Below are positions 8,481 to 16,848 of a stretch of DNA of 64,000 nucleotides, in pieces. The translations under genes and the position numbers were made by a program. The DNA is from Cohnella algarum. Lineage in GTDB: Bacteria > Bacillota > Bacilli > Paenibacillales > Paenibacillaceae. Position 1 is the first letter of the stretch; every line of letters begins with the position of its first letter. Under the pieces are notes generated by a model. That model was not told where the DNA came from. It worked only from the letters and a program-made list of their open reading frames with translations, and made no database searches. The DNA is taken from contig NZ_JAFHKM010000002.1 in the NCBI RefSeq assembly GCF_016937515.1, positions 4,893,001-4,957,000 on the forward strand, in the 5' to 3' direction.

Positions 8481-9461
8481 TTAGGACGATATCCATTTTT
8501 CCTGCCAGCGTTCCGGCAGCGCAACCGCTTCCCGCGGGATTCGCCCCAGCGCGAAAGCGTCCGTCAGCTCGCAAGGCCGAACCGGTTCGGGCCGGTCGAT
8601 GACGCCGGCGAGCCAGGCCAGAAAACCGGTTACTTTCTCCGGCGCCGCGCCCTGCTCCCGCAGCGAAGCGAGCGTAACCGAGCCGTGCCGCTTCGACAGC
8701 CGGCTGCCGTCGGGCCCGAGCAAAAGCGGACCGTGCGCGAACCGCGGGGGATTGGCGCCCAGCGCCTCGTACAGCGCGAGCTGGCGCGGGGTCGAATCGA
8801 GCAAATCCCATCCGCGCAGCACGTCGGTGACGCCCATCGCGATGTCGTCGACGACGACCGCAAGCTGATAGCCGACGATGCCGTCCGCGCGCTTAACGAC
8901 GAAATCGCCTCCCGCGCCGGGCGGAAACGCCCTCAAGCCGGCGATGCCGTCCGCGAAGCGGAGTTCCCGGTCCGGCATCGCAAAGCGCAGCGAGGGCGTT
9001 TTCCGGCGGGCCCGTTCCTGCCGTTCTTCGGGCCCGAGTCTCCGGCACGTTCCCGGATACGCGCCTCCCTCGGCCGCGACGCCGTGCGGCGCGCTGGCCG
9101 CCGACAGCAGATCGGCACGGCTGCAATAACACGGGTACAGCCAGCCGTCCGCTTGCAGCCGCTCGAGCGCAAGCTCGTATAGCTCCCCTCGCTCGCTCTG
9201 GCTGTAGGGCGCGTCAGGCCCTCCCTTGTCCGGCCCCTCGTCCCAGTCGAGCCCGAGCCACTTCAAATCGTCGATCAGGGCCTCTGCGTACTCCGGCTTG
9301 CAGCGGGGCTTGTCGAGATCCTCCACCCGCAAAATAAACGTGCCGCGCTCGGACCGGATTTGCAGCCAGGCCAGCAGCGCGCTGGCCGCGTTGCCCAGGT
9401 GCAAATAGCCGGAGGGCGTCGGAGCGAATCGCCCGCGCGGCGATTGTCGTTGTCCGATCAA
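8481..9461 (-). CDS. gluQ: glutamyl-Q tRNA(Asp) synthetase
   Basis: A 326-residue GluQRS, a truncated glutamyl-tRNA synthetase that attaches glutamate to the queuosine base of tRNA(Asp). It has the N-terminal [16 protein letters not shown] (HIGH-like), the zinc-binding cysteines PCYCSR and YPGTCR, and the SRLSKRHGS (KMSKS-like) loop; the anticodon-binding domain is absent, as usual. The TTG ending at 9461 is chosen because AAGGGAG lies 11 bases upstream and the two upstream ATGs fall in or beside the -10 box (TGTTATAAT, 9490-9498) at or before the expected transcript start. First gene of a group with HD and GNAT genes. Confidence 0.9.
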   Translation of the reverse strand: MIGQRQSPRGRFAPTPSGYLHLGNAASALLAWLQIRSERGTFILRVEDLDKPRCKPEYAEALIDDLKWLGLDWDEGPDKGGPDAPYSQSERGELYELALERLQADGWLYPCYCSRADLLSAASAPHGVAAEGGAYPGTCRRLGPEERQERARRKTPSLRFAMPDRELRFADGIAGLRAFPPGAGGDFVVKRADGIVGYQLAVVVDDIAMGVTDVLRGWDLLDSTPRQLALYEALGANPPRFAHGPLLLGPDGSRLSKRHGSVTLASLREQGAAPEKVTGFLAWLAGVIDRPEPVRPCELTDAFALGRIPREAVALPERWQEKWISS

Positions 9462-9489
9462 GACGCCTCGAACTCCCTTCATCCCTTCC

Positions 9490-9498
9490 ATTATAACA
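9490..9498 (-). promoter_or_regulatory. extended -10 promoter for gluQ
   Basis: On the minus strand TGTTATAAT gives TGn plus a consensus TATAAT. No -35 consensus at the right distance, which is tolerated with an extended -10. The position makes the gluQ leader very short and decides its start codon. Confidence 0.6.
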
Positions 9499-9561
9499 CA
9501 AGTCCGAATGGCGCCGCGGTTGACGCCGGAAGGGTGGAGCTTCCGGGGAGGCAGCCCAACG

Positions 9562-9605
9562 AAAAAAGGCGCTCCGCCGCACGGGCCGTTGCGGCAAAGA
9601 CGCCT
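9562..9605 (-). terminator. terminator of the LuxR-type regulator gene
   Basis: Minus-strand hairpin with outer arms AGGCG / CGCCT and inner arms GCCGC / GCGGC, followed by six T residues. It lies about 90 bases past the stop of the regulator gene. Confidence 0.7.
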
Positions 9606-9691
9606 CATAAGGCATTTGATCCGATCCGAAACATCGACGAAGCTTCGCGGGGCGCCGCCGTAACCCGATGCCGGAAGCATGGGGTTGACGC

Positions 9692-10111
9692 TCAGCCGCT
9701 CGTGATCAGCGCCTGCATCGCAAAATTGAAAAACTTCGCCTGCAGCTCCCGGGACGAAGAAGTGCGCGTTTTTTTCATCATGCAGGCCAGGTGGTTTTTC
9801 AACGTTTTGGGCGAAATATGTAAAAGCGCTGCAATATCGTCGTTCCGCAGGCCTTCGGTAACGAGCACTTTCATGACCTGCGTTTCGCGGGGCGTCAGCT
9901 TGTTATTGCGCGCGAACGATAAAAAAATCGGATTCAGCAGCGTGGTCGTCTTGTGATTGCCGTCCGTCACGATGCTGCTTGCGAACGAGCTTGGGTAATT
10001 GCTGGCATAGGTGCTGGTTAGCATCTGGATGTCCCCATTTCTTAACGATGTTTTGGTTTTGCCCGTTGAAACGTTCGTTGCGGATTTCAAGTCACATCGT
10101 TCTCCATCCAT
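9692..10111 (-). CDS. short LuxR/GerE-type DNA-binding regulator
   Basis: A 139-residue protein whose only recognisable domain is a C-terminal LuxR/GerE helix-turn-helix: [41 protein letters not shown]. No receiver or ligand-binding domain precedes it; the first 60 residues are low-complexity and Ser/Thr-rich. The start is uncertain: the ATG ending at 10111 has GGGAG 12 bases upstream, and an ATG ending at 10024 has GGGGA eight bases upstream. It is divergent from the hybrid kinase gene at 10271, so the 160 bases between them hold both promoters, and it could be the kinase's output or repressor. Confidence 0.75.
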   Translation of the reverse strand: MDGERCDLKSATNVSTGKTKTSLRNGDIQMLTSTYASNYPSSFASSIVTDGNHKTTTLLNPIFLSFARNNKLTPRETQVMKVLVTEGLRNDDIAALLHISPKTLKNHLACMMKKTRTSSSRELQAKFFNFAMQALITSG

Positions 10112-10270
10112 TCGGTAGATCGGCTCCCATCAAATTCCTTTGTCGAAGGTCTTGTCGATATGTGTCGCAAAGCTTATGCTTTTCTATCATAATGCCAAAG
10201 CATTAAATGAATTGCCGAAATGTTGTTTGACAAGTATTAGTTTCTCTCATACTTCCGATGGAGGATTTGC

Positions 10271-12809
10271 ATGATGCGGTCGATTCGCATTACAATGGTG
10301 GCGGTTCTCGTTCCGGCTTCCTCCCTGTTTTTGCTGGTCGTCGGATGGGGCGCGGGACGTTTGTTGTTTGCGATATTCGGTTGGCCGGGATATGCCGTCG
10401 TTATTGTCGCGGCGCTCGCCGCCCAACTCGGTTTTATTTTTTTTCTCCGCCGATTCCTGAAAAAAAGAATGGACCCGCTTGAAAGCGCGGTTCGTTATTG
10501 GCAGGCGATTCGGGCGAAAATGGCAAGCTATGCGGATTCTCCGCATCAATTGATCGCCGCGTTTCGCGACGACGGATCGATTTTATTCGTGAACGAAGCC
10601 GGCAGAAACATGCTGGGAATTGCAGGCCATCGCCCTCATTCCTTGCAGCGGCTTATGTCCGAAGAGCAATACGAAACGCTGCTGCATGGAATGCGGCTAG
10701 CCCGCTTGAACGGGTTTTGGACGGGCAGACTTGAAGTGCGAAACGGCGACGGCAATCACGCGATCCTCGTCATGACGCTCGTCGACCAGCTTTGCATCCA
10801 TGACGGTTCGAATTATTTCGCGGCGATCGCGGCCGACTTAGCCGAAATGCTGGACGCCGCGAAATCCGGCCTTTCCGCCGGAGCGAACGCGGAGACGATT
10901 CACGATATGGGCATTTTGCTGGCGAGAGTCGGCCACGAGCTGCGAACGCCGTTGCAAGCGATTATAGGCTTGACGGATTTGTTCGAACGTTCGGAGCTTT
11001 CCGAATTGCATCGGGAATACATGGATCAAATCGACGCTTCCTCCCGGCATGCGGACGCTGAACGATCTGCTCGATTTCTCCAAGCTGGAAGCGGGCAAGG
11101 TGGCCATCGAAAGCCTGCCGTTCAACGTCGACGATTTCGTTCATCGCATCAACCGCACGACGCGCGTGCTGCTCGGTGAAAAACCGGTGGATCTGCTCGT
11201 AACCGTCGATCCGGCCATTCCGGACACGATCGTGGGAGATGCCGGGCGGATCGAGCAGGTTCTGCTTAATTTGCTGGGCAACTCCATCAAATTTACCGAA
11301 CGCGGCGAAATCGAATTTTCCATCGAACTGGAGGAAAATAAAGAAACCGAAATCGAGCTCAGCTTCAAAGTTCGAGACACGGGCATCGGCATGACCGAGC
11401 AGACAATGGCGAAAATTTTCGAACCTTTCGAGCAATCCGACAAATCGATCAGCCGCAAGTACGGAGGCACGGGCCTGGGTCTTGTCATCGCCAAATCGGT
11501 CGTGGAGCTGATGGGCGGCCGACTGGAAGCGAAAAGCGAACCCGGGGCGGGCACCGAGTTTTGCTTCCGATTGCGCCTTGCGACCGAGAGGATCTCGCCC
11601 GTTCCGCTTCCCGAGCTGCCTTGCAGGGTGCTCATCGTTGAGGATCATGCGGCGGCAAGAGAGCGATTTCTCGCGGATTTGGCCCGATTTTGCAGCGCGG
11701 ACGGCGTCGCCTCGCTGGAGGGTGCGATTGCCGCCGTTCGAAATTCGGCGTACGACTTGCTCATTCTGGATATGGAAATGAACCAAATGCGCGGGTTTGC
11801 GGCCTGGACCGCAATCCGCAGGCTGTGCCGCGAGCGGGGCATCTTCATCGTATCGTATACGACGCTGTATGGGCGCCAGGCGCTGTTAAAGCTCGAAGAG
11901 GGGTTCAAGCCCGACGCCGTCTTGGTTAAGCCTGCGGACAGGCATCTGCTTTACCGGACGATTCGGCAGCTCGTTTTGCCCGAGTCCACGCCCGAAACGG
12001 CAGCGGAAATCCCCTTGCTCCCCCCTTCTTCTCCGGGTTCGCGGCAAGGCGTGCTGCTCGTGGACGATCACGATATCAGCCAATTGATCGCCTCGAAAAT
12101 GCTTGAAAAGCTGAACTGTCCGGTCGTTGCCGCGGCAAGCGGAATGGAAGCGCTGCGGCTGCTGCAAAACTGCCGGTTCGATTTGATCCTCATGGATCTG
12201 CATATGCCGGAAATGGACGGCTTGACGACGGTTCGCCGCATTCGCGCCGACGAACGGCTGAACGGGACGCCGATCGTCATCCTGACCGCGGACACTTCGA
12301 TGGAACAGCACGAAGAGTGCCTGGCGGCGGGCGTTCAGGAGGTGCTGACAAAGCCGCTTGACCTCAACCGGATGCAAGCCGTCCTGAACCGGTGGTTCGG
12401 ATGGAGCGGGCCGGAGCGAAGCGGCGCCGTTCCCGCCGGCCCTCCGGTTTCCTTGCCCGCGCTGGACGGACTTCATGTCGCCGCCGCGCTTGCGAGACTC
12501 GACGGAAGGCAAGAAGTTTATTTGCATTTGCTGCGGAAATTCAGGGAAAGATATGCCAATATTGCGGACCTTTTGGCAGCCGATATCGAAACGGGAAACT
12601 ATTTGAAAGCCGCTCAAAAGCTTCATACGCTGCGCGGATCGTCGAGTCATCTTGCGGCCGACGACGTCTATGACGCAGCCACGCGGCTGGAAGCGACGTT
12701 GCGCCGAACAGACGGCCCCGAAACGTTCGAAGCGGACATTCGGGAGCTGGAGGAGCGCTTGCAGGCGGTTTTTCGCTCCATATCAAAGTTTGAGAAAAGT
12801 ATTAGCTAA
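10271..12809 (+). pseudogene. hybrid sensor histidine kinase (TM-PAS-HisKA-HATPase-REC-REC-Hpt), frameshifted
   Basis: Read as one protein of about 840 residues: two N-terminal membrane segments, a PAS-like domain (LIAAFRDDGSILFVNEAGRNMLG), HisKA (ARVGHELRTPLQAIIG, phospho-His), HATPase (LLNLLGNSIKF, DTGIGM, GTGLGL), a first receiver (VLIVEDH, LILDMEM), a second receiver (LLVDDHD, LILMDLHMP, LTKPLD) and a C-terminal Hpt domain (KLHTLRGSSSHL). The first frame (10271-11179) loses homology after IDASSRH, and the rest continues in another frame from about 11049. The shift needs loss of two bases or gain of one at about 11045-11051; CATG may derive from CATATG. The first ATG has GGAGG six bases upstream, and the downstream frame has no binding site. 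It could be a real mutation or an assembly error. Confidence 0.85.
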
Positions 12810-12839
12810 TCTAACAATTCGTATGGGTGGAGATTTCCG

Positions 12840-13523
12840 TTGACGAAGATTTTGGTCGTTGAAGATGACCCGATCATCGGAGAGATGTTGACGCTGTATT
12901 TGTCCGAAGAACAATTCGAAGTGGAACGCGTGGAAAGCGCGGGCGAAGGCTTTGCCGCCCTCTCCCGGTTCGAGCCGGACGTGCTGATTCTCGATCTTAT
13001 GCTTCCCGACGCCGAAGGAACGCATCTTTGCTCGGCTTTCCGCGAACGTTCCAAGCTTCCGATCATCGTAACGTCGATGCGAACCGCGGTCACCGACCGC
13101 ATTCAGGCGATCAGCGCCGGAGCGGACGATTACTTGTGCAAGCCTTACAGCATGCAGGAGTTGAAGGTGCGGATCCAGGCGGTGCTGCGCCGCATGTCTC
13201 CCTTTTACCGGGACGCGGGAAAACCGGAGACGCACAAGGAGCGAATCTCGCTGGATTTCAACCGCAGAACGATCGTGTTGGACGGCAAGCCGATCGAGAC
13301 GACTTTTTCCGAGTACGAAATGATGAAGCTGTTCACCCAGCACCCGGGACGAGTATTCAGCCGGGAGGAATTGCTCAACGCCGTCCGGGGGATCGATTCT
13401 TTCGTCAATGAACGGGCGATGGACGTCCATATTACGAATTTAAGAAAAAAGCTGGAACTCAATCCGAAAGAACCGCAGCATATCAAAACGGTTTGGGGAG
13501 TCGGATACAAGTTCGAAAACTGA
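12840..13523 (+). CDS. OmpR/PhoB-family response regulator
   Basis: A 227-residue winged-helix response regulator. The receiver has the acidic pair EDD, the phospho-acceptor in LILDLMLPD, a Thr/Ser position in VTSMRT and the switch Lys in LCKPYS. The C-terminal DNA-binding domain ends ERAMDVHITNLRKKLE and IKTVWGVGYKFEN. The start is a TTG after GGTGGAG. It begins 30 bases after the broken hybrid kinase and was probably co-transcribed; the kinase's Hpt domain would be the natural phosphodonor. Confidence 0.9.
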   Translation: MTKILVVEDDPIIGEMLTLYLSEEQFEVERVESAGEGFAALSRFEPDVLILDLMLPDAEGTHLCSAFRERSKLPIIVTSMRTAVTDRIQAISAGADDYLCKPYSMQELKVRIQAVLRRMSPFYRDAGKPETHKERISLDFNRRTIVLDGKPIETTFSEYEMMKLFTQHPGRVFSREELLNAVRGIDSFVNERAMDVHITNLRKKLELNPKEPQHIKTVWGVGYKFEN

Positions 13524-13584
13524 CGGCAAGGAGACCGGCCGAAGGAAGCTTCTCAACCTTCGCCTCGGTCTCTTTGCCGTTTTA
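13523..13584 (+). terminator. terminator of the hybrid kinase/regulator operon
   Basis: Starts at the stop codon of the regulator. Arms ACGGCAA and GAGACCG pair with CGGTCTC and TTGCCGT, with an inner GAAGG / CCTTC pair; a TTTTA tail follows. Confidence 0.8.
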
Positions 13585-13622
13585 AAGCCACGCGCCGGCT
13601 TTTCCCGCGAAAACCGGACAGC

Positions 13623-13696
13623 GCAAAGAAGCCGCCCTTTTCAGGCTGCCCGGATGAACCGCGGCAGCTTCCATGTCAAGGGAACGGCTTCTTTGC
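13623..13696. repeat. large nested inverted repeat downstream of glpX
   Basis: Perfect 12-bp arms GCAAAGAAGCCG (13623-13634) and CGGCTTCTTTGC (13685-13696) enclose a second pair CCCTT / AAGGG and a third GGCTGCC / GGCAGC. A further short inverted repeat (13594-13616) lies beside it. It may end glpX transcription (no T-run directly after the outer arm) or be an unrelated cruciform element. Confidence 0.7.
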
Positions 13697-13735
13697 GATC
13701 GGCGATTCGAAGGCAAGCGTTGCGGAGTCCTTTGC

Positions 13736-14707
13736 TTATCGTATGGCCGCCAACAGCGACTTGTTCGGCAAATAATGGAGAGAGCGGACGAAACGGATCG
13801 TTCGCGTCTTCGCGCGCATGACGATCGAATGCGTTTCGGCCCTTTCGCCCGAAATGTAGCGCACGCCGCCGAGAAACTCGCCCGGCGTGACGCCGGTCGC
13901 CGCGAAGATCACGTCTTCGCTGCCGACCATATCCTCCATCGTCAAAATCCGGTACGGATTTTCGATGCCCATTTGAACGCAGCGCTCGTATTCGTTTCCG
14001 TCGGCGGGCATCAGCCTTCCCTGCAGCTCGCCTCCCAAACATTTCAGCGCCGCGGCGGCGAGCACGCCCTCCGGCGCGCCTCCAGACCCGACGTACAAGT
14101 CGATGCCGGCTTCGGGAAACGCCGGGGCCATCGCTCCGGCCACGTCCCCGTCCGACAGAAACTTGATCCGCAAGCCGACTTTGCGCAGCGCCTTCACGAG
14201 CGACTCGTGGCGCGGCCGGTCGAGAAGCATGACCGTTAGCTCCGACACCTTCTTGTCCAAGGCGGCGGCCGCCTTGTGCAGCGTCGTTTCGATCGGGTCG
14301 CTCAGGCTGAGCTTGCCCACCAGTTCCGGGCCTACGGCCAGCTTTTCCATATACATGTCCGGGGCGTGCAGCAATTGCCCCTTGTTGGCGACGGCGATGA
14401 CCGACATCGCGTTGTTGAGGCCCTTCGCGACGATTTCGGTGCCTTCGAGCGGGTCCACCGCCACGTCGACCTCGGGACCGTTCATGCTGCCGACTTCCTC
14501 GCCGATATAGAGCATCGGCGCTTCGTCCATCTCGCCTTCGCCGATGACGACCGTGCCGCGGACGGACACCGTGTCGAACATCGCCCGCATCGCGGCGGTC
14601 GCCGCGCCGTCCGCCCCGTTTTTATCGCCTCGCCCCATCCAGGGAGCGGAGGCAAGCGCAGCCAGCTCCGTGACGCGCACGATTTCCAATGCCAGTTCTC
14701 GTTCCAT
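13736..14707 (-). CDS. glpX: class II fructose-1,6-bisphosphatase
   Basis: A 323-residue GlpX, which removes the 1-phosphate from fructose 1,6-bisphosphate in gluconeogenesis. Family signatures include GRGDKNGADGAATAAMR, VVIGEGEMDEAPMLYIGEEVG (metal-binding acidic residues), DVAVDPLEGTEIVAKG and LYVGSGGAPEGVLAAAALKCLGG. Length is standard. It begins three bases after the stop of yqfL, at an ATG preceded by GGGGGG. Last gene of the ccpN-yqfL-glpX operon, so it is probably transcribed with its own metabolic regulators. Confidence 0.95.
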   Translation of the reverse strand: MERELALEIVRVTELAALASAPWMGRGDKNGADGAATAAMRAMFDTVSVRGTVVIGEGEMDEAPMLYIGEEVGSMNGPEVDVAVDPLEGTEIVAKGLNNAMSVIAVANKGQLLHAPDMYMEKLAVGPELVGKLSLSDPIETTLHKAAAALDKKVSELTVMLLDRPRHESLVKALRKVGLRIKFLSDGDVAGAMAPAFPEAGIDLYVGSGGAPEGVLAAAALKCLGGELQGRLMPADGNEYERCVQMGIENPYRILTMEDMVGSEDVIFAATGVTPGEFLGGVRYISGERAETHSIVMRAKTRTIRFVRSLHYLPNKSLLAAIR

Positions 14708-14710
14708 CGT

Positions 14711-15535
14711 TTACCCCCCGTATCCGTTATCCGATAATCGTTCCATAATAAGGCCGGCCGTCTCTTCGATCGCCTTTTCGGTCACGTCGATGACCGGACA
14801 GCCGAGACGCTCCATCAAGGCCGCGGCGAACGCCAGCTCCCGTTCGATTCGATCCAGCGAAGCGTAATGGGCGTGCACCGGCAGGCCGAGCGCCCGCAGC
14901 CGTTCCGTCCTGATTTTCAGCAGCCGTTCGGGATTCATCGTAAGGCCGACGATCAGCCGGTCGCCGGGCGCGAACAATTCGTCCGGAGGCTTCACTTCCG
15001 GCGTGATCGGATAGTTTGCGGTTCGGATGCCCTTATGCGCAAGAAAGATGCTAAGCGGCGTCTTGGAGGTGCGGGAAACGCCGACCAGCACGACCTGCGC
15101 CTGCTGCAGTCCCCGCACGTCCTTCCCGTCGTCGTAGCGGACCGCAAACTCGATCGCTTCGATTTTGCGATAATAATGATCGTCCATTTCATGAAGCAAG
15201 CCGGGCTGATATTTGGGGGAATCGTTAAACGTATCGATAAAAGCCTGCATCATCGGCCCCATCACGTCGATCGCTTTGACGCCCGCCCGGATCGCTTCCT
15301 CCCTCATCGTCTCGCGCAATTCGGGCTGCACGAGCGTATAGGCGATAAAGCCGCCGGTTCGAGCCGCCTCGCGAATGATGCCCTTCACTTCGTCCTCATG
15401 CTTGATGCCGCCGTAGCGCTTGATTTTCACGCTTTCGGTGGCGAATTGGCGAACGGTCGCCTTGGCGACCGCTTCCGCCGTTTCCCCCAGCGCATCCGAG
15501 CAGGCGTAAATCATTTTTTGGCTGTCCAGCGCCAA
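14711..15535 (-). CDS. yqfL: pyruvate,phosphate dikinase regulatory protein (DUF299)
   Basis: A 274-residue PDRP/PSRP-family bifunctional kinase/pyrophosphorylase that inactivates and reactivates PPDK (or PEP synthase) by ADP-dependent phosphorylation. It starts IYACSDALGETAEAVAKA and has the P-loop GVSRTSKTPLSIFLA. The B. subtilis homologue YqfL follows ccpN and modulates CcpN-dependent expression. The start codon is TTG, seven bases after GGGGGAG; 20 bases separate it from ccpN. Confidence 0.9.
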   Translation of the reverse strand: MALDSQKMIYACSDALGETAEAVAKATVRQFATESVKIKRYGGIKHEDEVKGIIREAARTGGFIAYTLVQPELRETMREEAIRAGVKAIDVMGPMMQAFIDTFNDSPKYQPGLLHEMDDHYYRKIEAIEFAVRYDDGKDVRGLQQAQVVLVGVSRTSKTPLSIFLAHKGIRTANYPITPEVKPPDELFAPGDRLIVGLTMNPERLLKIRTERLRALGLPVHAHYASLDRIERELAFAAALMERLGCPVIDVTEKAIEETAGLIMERLSDNGYGG

Positions 15536-15555
15536 CCGCTTCTCCCCCTACCCGA

Positions 15556-16191
15556 TTAAAGATCCGAGGCCATTTCGACCATCGCCTGCGTAATATTCGT
15601 TTTCGTAATCCGGCCGATCACTTCCAGCCCGCCGCCTTCGCTTTCGCCGTCCTTCGCCCGCACGACGGGCAAGCAATTGACCTGGCGGTCGATCATTTTT
15701 CGGGCGGCTTCGAGCACCGTCTCTTCGGGAGAGACCGTCACGAGCTGCGCGAATTTCGTCATCACCATCCGGATCGGAATCGTCGGGGCATTGGCGTTGC
15801 CGATCGCGAACTTGAGCAGATCTTTGGGCGACACCATGCCGACGAGCGTATCTTGCTCGTCGATCACCATCAGGCTCCCGACATTTTCCACGAACAAGCT
15901 GATGACGGCGTCGTTGACCGTCGTGTTGTCGCGGATGACGACCGGCCGGCTCATCCGGTCCTTTACTTTCCATTTTAAGAACGAGGCTTGGGCTCCCCGC
16001 TCCCGCTTCGCCGCCGTGCCCAAAAAATAGCCGACCTTCGGCTTGGCGTCGACGAGACCGAGCATGACCAGAACGGACAGATCGGAACGAATCGTCGGTC
16101 GGCTGACGCCGAGCAGCTCCGCAATTTGCTCTCCCGTGATCGGAGCGTGCCGGGTGACCAGTTCGACGATCTCCAGCTGTCTTGACGTCAA
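15556..16191 (-). CDS. ccpN: CcpN, repressor of gluconeogenic genes
   Basis: A 211-residue regulator: N-terminal helix-turn-helix (ITGEQIAELLGVSRPTIRSDLSVLVMLGLV) followed by two CBS domains (MSRPVVIRDNTTVNDAVISLF and MTKFAQLVTVSPEETVLEAARKMI) that sense nucleotides. CcpN represses gapB and pckA in glucose-grown B. subtilis. The start is set at TTG ending at 16191, nine bases after GGAGAGGGAG; this gives the same length as the B. subtilis protein, whereas the ATG at 16266 would add 25 unrelated residues. First gene of the operon with yqfL and glpX. Confidence 0.92.
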   Translation of the reverse strand: MTSRQLEIVELVTRHAPITGEQIAELLGVSRPTIRSDLSVLVMLGLVDAKPKVGYFLGTAAKRERGAQASFLKWKVKDRMSRPVVIRDNTTVNDAVISLFVENVGSLMVIDEQDTLVGMVSPKDLLKFAIGNANAPTIPIRMVMTKFAQLVTVSPEETVLEAARKMIDRQVNCLPVVRAKDGESEGGGLEVIGRITKTNITQAMVEMASDL

Positions 16192-16237
16192 TTCGATTTG
16201 CTCCCTCTCCTTCCCCGGGACGGTTATTCTCTTATAT

Positions 16238-16291
16238 GATATAACATATTTCGATTTATGACACAATATATAATTTTATTAGTGTAACATA
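16238..16291 (-). promoter_or_regulatory. three CcpN-box-like sequences upstream of ccpN
   Basis: Against the CcpN consensus as I remember it (TRTGHYATAYW), three minus-strand matches with one mismatch each are seen: TATGTTATATC (16238-16248), TGTGTCATAAA (16255-16265) and TATGTTACACT (16281-16291). The AT-rich stretch around them probably holds the ccpN promoter. Autoregulation is inference. Confidence 0.35.
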
Positions 16292-16346
16292 TATAGCTGA
16301 AATCCGTTCCGGCAACGTTTGCTTCGGCAGCTAACCGAGGGATTGA

Positions 16347-16390
16347 TTGTGCGGGGTTGTGCGGGGTTGTGCGGGGTTGTGCGGCGTTGT
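16347..16390 (+). repeat. 10-bp tandem repeat
   Basis: About four and a half copies of TTGTGCGGGG, the last with one change, followed by decayed copies to about 16420. It is in the non-coding region between ccpN and the amidase gene. Short open frames across it are periodic and show no coding character. Confidence 0.9.
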
Positions 16391-16430
16391 TCGGATCGAG
16401 AGGGGTTGTGCCGGGTTTGGCGGAGCTTGG

Positions 16431-16610
16431 TTGGAATTTGTCCAATCAAAACCGGCTTTTTCACGAAATACGTCATCTTCGTTGGATTTTGTCCAATCTG
16501 GCGAGACCTTATCGGCGTTTTCACCTGAATTCCAAGCTTTTCGTTGGATAAAATCCACTCTGGATAACGGTTACCCCGTTTTCCGCTCCCTTAATTGGAC
16601 AAATTCCAAC
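16431..16610. repeat. array of four short palindromes (TTGGA-n6/7-TCCAA type)
   Basis: Four copies of a short inverted repeat: TTGGAATTTGTCCAATC (16431-16447), TTGGATTTTGTCCAATC (16482-16498), TTGGATAAAATCCACTC (16544-16560) and TTGGACAAATTCCAAC (16595-16610). The last, reversed, matches the first over 17 bases. Spacings are 51, 62 and 51 bases. Copies 2 and 3 also share flanks (CGGCnTTTTCAC upstream, CTGG downstream). The 657 bases between ccpN and the amidase contain no gene; this array, the 10-bp repeat and the regulatory sites are all I see. Confidence 0.8.
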
Positions 16611-16786
16611 ATAGGCTCCCTCCGCTTGAGCGCCCCCTCCTCTACCCCAATTTTCCCCAAAACTTTTTCGCAAGGCGAAGCACGTAAACGTTCCGATTTG
16701 CTCCAGAAGCCCGCTTGCCTCTAATCTTTCAATTATTTTCAGGATAAAAACAGGAGTTTAGGAGGTAACGAGACATGGCGCTCCTC

Positions 16787-16795
16787 TGGTATACT
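16787..16795 (+). promoter_or_regulatory. extended -10 promoter for the amidase gene
   Basis: TGGTATACT (TGn plus TATACT) lies 54 bases before the amidase start. No convincing -35 is seen. Confidence 0.45.
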
Positions 16796-16848
16796 CTATG
16801 TATCTGGCACTTCGAATCTACTATATTTTACCGACCAAGGAGATGCTG

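Noticed and set aside
16347..16390. Possible CRISPR array
   Set aside because: The 10-bp units are head-to-tail with no spacers, and no cas genes are present.
16279..16558. Several 70-80 codon frames in both directions across the repeats upstream of the amidase
   Set aside because: They consist of translated repeats (W-T-N-S-N and H-N-P-A-Q type peptides), overlap each other, and lack binding sites.
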